Source: CAYNRE01 sp964399535 (GTDB lineage Bacteria; Planctomycetota; Planctomycetia; Pirellulales; CAYNRE01). Taken from it: DNA of 64,000 bases. A program made the translations under genes and the position numbers. Shown one piece after another: positions 60,845 through 64,000 of the stretch. The notes beneath the pieces were generated by a model. The model was given only the letters and a program-made list of their open reading frames with translations, made no database searches and was not told where the DNA came from. Numbering within the stretch: position 1 is the stretch's first letter; the number at the start of each line of letters is the position of its first letter. The DNA is taken from NCBI GenBank assembly GCA_964399535.1, contig CAYNRE010000009.1, positions 248,001 through 312,000 on the forward strand. The letters are read 5' to 3'.

Positions 60845-61013
60845 CCGAGGGGCTGCCCGGACAGATTCACCCAGACCCGAGAGCTTCGCCAGGCGCGGTT
60901 GGTTATTCCGCACCCTCGCCGATACTCTGGCCGGGGCTCGGAGTGTGGTGGAAGCTGGATCTCGACGCCCTGGGTCGGCCGGCCGGCAGCACGCACTGGG
61001 GCCAATTGCCCCC

Positions 61014-61166
61014 TCAGTCGCGGTTCGGATAGACCTCGCGCGAACTGCTGGCTGCCGGATCCGTGGCCGGTGGACGGGGCGGAGACGAACTGCGGCAACC
61101 CAGCAACACCAGCAGCGCGAGGGCGAGCCAACCGCGGAGAGACTTGAGTTTGCGCCGAGAATGCAT
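61014..61166 (-). CDS. Small lipoprotein, 50 aa
   Basis: A short reading frame on the minus strand starts at ATG 61166 (AGGAAG about nine bases upstream) and stops at TGA 61014. It encodes MHSRRKLKSLRGWLALALLV, then LLGC (lipobox) and a Ser/Pro-rich tail ending REVYPNRD. The basic n-region, hydrophobic core and lipobox LLGC give a complete lipoprotein signal, with the mature protein only about 25 residues. It lies between the porin and the TMTC-like genes and is convergent with the porin. Function unknown. Confidence 0.7.
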   Translation of the reverse strand: MHSRRKLKSLRGWLALALLVLLGCRSSSPPRPPATDPAASSSREVYPNRD

Positions 61167-61537
61167 CGCGGCTTCCTACCCGATCGAGTGGACCGGATTC
61201 AAGACCAACTGTTTTTCTCTCGGTCTCAGGGAAAGGGATGGTTGCTTCAACCGGCAGGCCCACTACCGCGCCGCACCGCTCAACGGCTCTTGGCGAGACT
61301 TGTGCTAGCACCCAAATCGCCGCATTGTGCTACTCTCTAGCAGGCAACTGCCCGCCTAGGGCGGCCCGCCAGTCGGCACGGTGGCGATCTCAGCACCTGC
61401 CCGGCAAATCGCTATGCTGTACGCCTAAGTCCGTCCGACTGCGACCTTGCCTAACCGACACGGTCCGTAGTGAGCGGCTGCGCCAGGTCGTACGTGGCTG
61501 TTCCGCCTCGCCGCGGCTTTGATTGGAAACCACCGTC
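61167..61537. other. Divergent intergenic region, 371 bases
   Basis: No gene is seen. The interval separates the minus-strand lipoprotein from the plus-strand TMTC-like gene. No clear promoter pair or terminator-like hairpin was identified. The start of the next gene has a usable GGA about 11 bases before GTG 61538. Confidence 0.35.
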
Positions 61538-63733
61538 GTGGCGAAACGCCGTCCCCGCAAGTCGACCAGCCGGCCCCCTGAGCGGGCCCCCAAGGCCGAG
61601 AATCTGGCCCCGCGTTGGTCACGGCTGCGGGCCGCCTGGCTGCCACTGGTGGTTGTGCTGGCCGCGACAACGGCGGTCTACGCTCGAGTTGCCTGGTTCG
61701 ACTTTCAAGATTTGGACGACCTGGTCAACGTCCGCGACCACCCCGGCCTGCGGCCGCTAAGCTGGGCTGGCCTGCGCGACATTTGGACTACGAGCTATTA
61801 CCACCTCTACGCGCCAGTTACCTATAGCTGGTGGGCACTGGTCTCGGCCGTTCCCACGACGGCAGTCGGCGGGCAAGCAACGGTCAGCCCCGTTTGGTTT
61901 CACCTGGGAAACCTGGGCTGGCACTTGTTCGCCACGGCCCTGGTGTACCGGTTGCTCGTGCGGCTGATCGGCGACCGATTCGCGGCCGCTTGTGGCGCGG
62001 CGCTGTTTGGGCTGCATCCGCTTCACGTGGAATCCGTGGCCTGGATCACCGAGGCCAAGGGGCTGCTCGCGGCCGGCCTGGGTTTGCTAGCCATGGTCTG
62101 TTGGTGGAAAGCGGTTCCCGGCAAACCCTGGCCCCCCTTCGGCAATCAAGCAAGCGCCGAGCCACCCGCCGACGACATCGCTGCGGCATCACCTCGGGCA
62201 CGGGCTTTCTACTATCTGGCCGCCACACTCTTTTTCGTGGCCGCGCTTCTCGCCAAGCCCTCGGCGGTTGTCGTGCCCGTACTTATCGGGCTGATCGACC
62301 TGGGCTGGCGACGCCCAGAGCTGCCCCGCAGAGCTGCGCTTTTGGCGCCCTGGCTGTGTGCCTCGGCGGTGTTGGCCTGGTACACGAAGACCCGGTTGCA
62401 GGCAGACGAAGTACTCGACCCTTCCGTGGCGGCGGTGGGAGTAAGTCAAAGGTGGCAGGTTGCTTCCGACGCGGTGGCGTTCTATTTGGGTAAGCTGGCC
62501 TGGCCCGTCGGCCTGGCCGCCGACTATGCTCGATCGCCGAAAACCGTCGTGGGGACGACCTGGGCTAAGGTCGCCTGGCTGGTGCCCGTGGCGCTGGGCC
62601 TGGCGCTCGCTCGCTTGGCGCGTGGTCGATATTTGCTCACGGCCCTGGGCGTATTCTTGGTGGGGTTATCGCCCGCGCTGGGGCTGGTGGCGTTCGGCTA
62701 TCAACAGTTCTCGACGGTGGCCGACCGTTATGCCTACCTGGCGCTGTTGGGCCCCTGCCTGGCACTAGCCGTGCTGCTGGCGGGCCGCCAGCGCGCGGCG
62801 GTGCGCGGACTCGCGGTGGGGTTGCTCCTGCTGTACGCCCTGCTCAGCTTTCGCCAAGTTAGTTTTTGGCGCGATACCACAACCCTGTTCGATCGCAATC
62901 TCGCCCTGGTACCGCAGAGCTACCTGGCCCACGAAAAGCTGGCCGCCGTGCGACTGCGCCAAGGACAACCCGCCCAGGCCGCCGCGCACTACCGCGCGGC
63001 GATTGAATTTCACCCGGACCGAGGCGAATTACACAACAAGCTCGGTCACGCTCTGGCTCAGCTTGGCCGCGCGGCCGAAGCCGAGGTCGCCTTTCGCCGG
63101 GCCACCGAGGTCGACCCCGACCTGCCCGAGGCTCACTACAACCTGGGCACTTCGCTGGCCGCGCGGGGAGATACGGCGGGCAGCCTGGCTCAATTCCAAC
63201 GGGCCATCGCGCTGCGCCCCACCTATTCGGCCGCCCACAACAATTTGGGTGTGTTGTATTCCAGCATCCAGCGCTATGCGGAAGCAATCGCGGAGTATCG
63301 AGCCGCTCTGGCAGGTCAACCCAACGATGCCCAGGTTCACTACAACCTGGCCGGCGCGCTGGACCAGGTCGGCATGGTGCCCGACGCCATCGAGCACTAT
63401 CGTCGGGCGCTGGCTCTTCGACCCGACTGGGGCGACGCAGCCATCCGCCTGAGCTGGCTTTGGTCGACCGCGGCCGATCCGCTGCTGCGCAACGGGCCCG
63501 AGGCCACGCGGCTAATGACCGCCGTTTGCCAGGCAACCAAGTTCGAGCAACCCGTGGCGCTCGATACGCTGGCGGCCGCGCAAGCCGCCTCGGGCGACTT
63601 TTCAGCGGCTCTGCAAACGGCTGCCCGAGCCCAGGAAACTGCCCTAGCGCAGGGCAAAGCCGAGTTGGCCGAGCGAATTCGTGTCCGCGCCGAAACTTAT
63701 CGCCAGCGCCAGCCCTATGTGGCGCCTCGGTAA
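61538..63733 (+). CDS. TMTC-like membrane glycosyltransferase/TPR protein
   Basis: The 731-residue protein has a basic N-terminus (MAKRRPRKSTSR...) and about ten membrane segments (about 30-440) with loop motifs FDFQDLDDLVNVRDHP, FHLGNLGWHLFATALVY and FGLHPLHVESVAWITEAK. These recall the O-mannosyltransferase TMTC/GT-C group. The C-terminal 260 residues are tetratricopeptide repeats (for example ALAQLGRAAEAEVAFRRATE, GTSLAARGDTAGSLAQFQRA and GVLYSSIQRYAEAIAEYRAAL). The start is GTG 61538 or TTG 61523; GTG is preferred. A second similar gene appears to start at 63791. Confidence 0.7.
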   Translation: MAKRRPRKSTSRPPERAPKAENLAPRWSRLRAAWLPLVVVLAATTAVYARVAWFDFQDLDDLVNVRDHPGLRPLSWAGLRDIWTTSYYHLYAPVTYSWWALVSAVPTTAVGGQATVSPVWFHLGNLGWHLFATALVYRLLVRLIGDRFAAACGAALFGLHPLHVESVAWITEAKGLLAAGLGLLAMVCWWKAVPGKPWPPFGNQASAEPPADDIAAASPRARAFYYLAATLFFVAALLAKPSAVVVPVLIGLIDLGWRRPELPRRAALLAPWLCASAVLAWYTKTRLQADEVLDPSVAAVGVSQRWQVASDAVAFYLGKLAWPVGLAADYARSPKTVVGTTWAKVAWLVPVALGLALARLARGRYLLTALGVFLVGLSPALGLVAFGYQQFSTVADRYAYLALLGPCLALAVLLAGRQRAAVRGLAVGLLLLYALLSFRQVSFWRDTTTLFDRNLALVPQSYLAHEKLAAVRLRQGQPAQAAAHYRAAIEFHPDRGELHNKLGHALAQLGRAAEAEVAFRRATEVDPDLPEAHYNLGTSLAARGDTAGSLAQFQRAIALRPTYSAAHNNLGVLYSSIQRYAEAIAEYRAALAGQPNDAQVHYNLAGALDQVGMVPDAIEHYRRALALRPDWGDAAIRLSWLWSTAADPLLRNGPEATRLMTAVCQATKFEQPVALDTLAAAQAASGDFSAALQTAARAQETALAQGKAELAERIRVRAETYRQRQPYVAPR

Positions 63734-63790
63734 CCGCCTCCAAGCCTGCTCCCATCGCCGTGCCCGGAACGCAGAAGTAAACTGGGGTCT

Positions 63791-64000
63791 ATGATGGCTC
63801 GAGGTCGCTCCGGCAAACACAAATCGTCGGCCAAATCTCCACGCGGCAAGGTAGCTCCCCTGCCCGCAGTCGGGCAGCCGCCGACCGAGGCGCGCTCGAC
63901 GGGCACCCCCGCCGCAGAGGCCGTGCTCAGGGCCGCCCACCCCGGGCCGGCCTGGCTTCGCCCGCTAGCCATGCGGCTCGGCGGGGTTTTTGTCGGGCTG
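63791..64000 (+). CDS. Partial gene, probably a second TMTC-like membrane protein (3' end outside the window)
   Basis: The frame opens at ATG 63791 (a second ATG follows at 63794) and runs off the window without a stop. The visible 70 residues begin MMARGRSGKHKSSAKSPRG and continue with an Ala/Pro-rich stretch to RPLAMRLGGVFVGL, where a membrane segment may begin. A basic tail followed by a membrane segment matches the layout of the preceding gene, so a tandem paralogue is inferred. It lies 57 bases after that gene on the same strand, probably in one transcript. Confidence 0.5.
   Translation, partial: MMARGRSGKHKSSAKSPRGKVAPLPAVGQPPTEARSTGTPAAEAVLRAAHPGPAWLRPLAMRLGGVFVGL

Noticed and set aside
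61523..61537. TTG start of the TMTC-like gene
   Set aside because: GTG 61538 has a usable ribosome site and begins a basic tail; TTG 61523 has no upstream site. The difference is only five residues, so neither choice affects the call.
1..64000. CRISPR arrays, rRNA operons, intact prophage or insertion sequences
   Set aside because: No regularly spaced identical repeats with unique spacers, no rRNA signatures, and no phage structural genes or full transposase were found.

Overview
The window reads as chromosomal DNA of a Planctomycete, most likely of the Pirellulales. It is uniformly GC-rich with short leaders and many signal peptides. It also carries several Planctomycete hallmarks: a giant secreted protein with an N-terminal LEPR-XLL-type motif (5623-18897), a Tat-exported DUF1501 protein (35555-36970), the Planctomycete/Verrucomicrobia/Chlamydia-type small basic protein (3499-3825), and cell-envelope genes of diderm type (a porin, an AsmA-like protein, and a polyprenyl-phosphate sugar transferase). 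No rRNA, CRISPR array, intact insertion sequence or prophage is visible.

Layout. 1-3.5 kb: the end of a fatty acid desaturase, a bidirectional terminator, then a small accessory patch. The patch holds two overlapping unknown genes, a frameshifted transposase tail, a degenerate tRNA-like sequence, a proline-rich protein with a possible nuclease (PBECR-like) C-terminus, and a non-coding stretch rich in inverted repeats. 3.5-20.2 kb: small basic protein, a LarA-type racemase, the 4,424-residue giant protein with a metzincin zinc motif and about ten adhesion-type domains, and an exported protein with a 14-glycine run. 20.4-24.1 kb (minus strand): PQQ-like beta-propeller, polyprenol-type glycosyltransferase and flippase-like membrane protein. 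24.4-30.6 kb (plus strand): aspS, the amidase half of NAD synthetase, a PDZ-caspase protein, nadE and a SpoU methyltransferase. 30.6-42 kb: a mixed-strand stretch of exported and hydrolytic enzymes (peroxiredoxin, metallophosphoesterase with overlapping alpha/beta hydrolase, DUF1501, PAF-acetylhydrolase-like, pectate-lyase-like, second LarA-like protein). 42-51.3 kb: envelope and polysaccharide genes (AsmA-like, MBL hydrolase, PolB-like exonuclease, GT2, sugar-phosphate transferase). 51.3-54 kb: a roughly 500-base stretch of consecutive stem-loops immediately upstream of a gene for a HhH/RNAP-alpha-CTD-like protein, with three more hairpins after the gene. 54-64 kb: sugar isomerase, DUF1801, Der GTPase, family-4 uracil-DNA glycosylase, porin, a 50-residue lipoprotein, and TMTC-like TPR membrane proteins, the last cut by the window edge.

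Most genes are housekeeping or envelope functions. The best candidates for something undescribed are (i) the structured, apparently non-coding region at 51.8-52.3 kb with its HhH-protein gene, (ii) the secreted PDZ-caspase protein lying between the two halves of NAD synthetase, and (iii) the accessory patch at 0.9-3.5 kb. All calls come from reading the sequence. No database search, covariance model or folding program was run.
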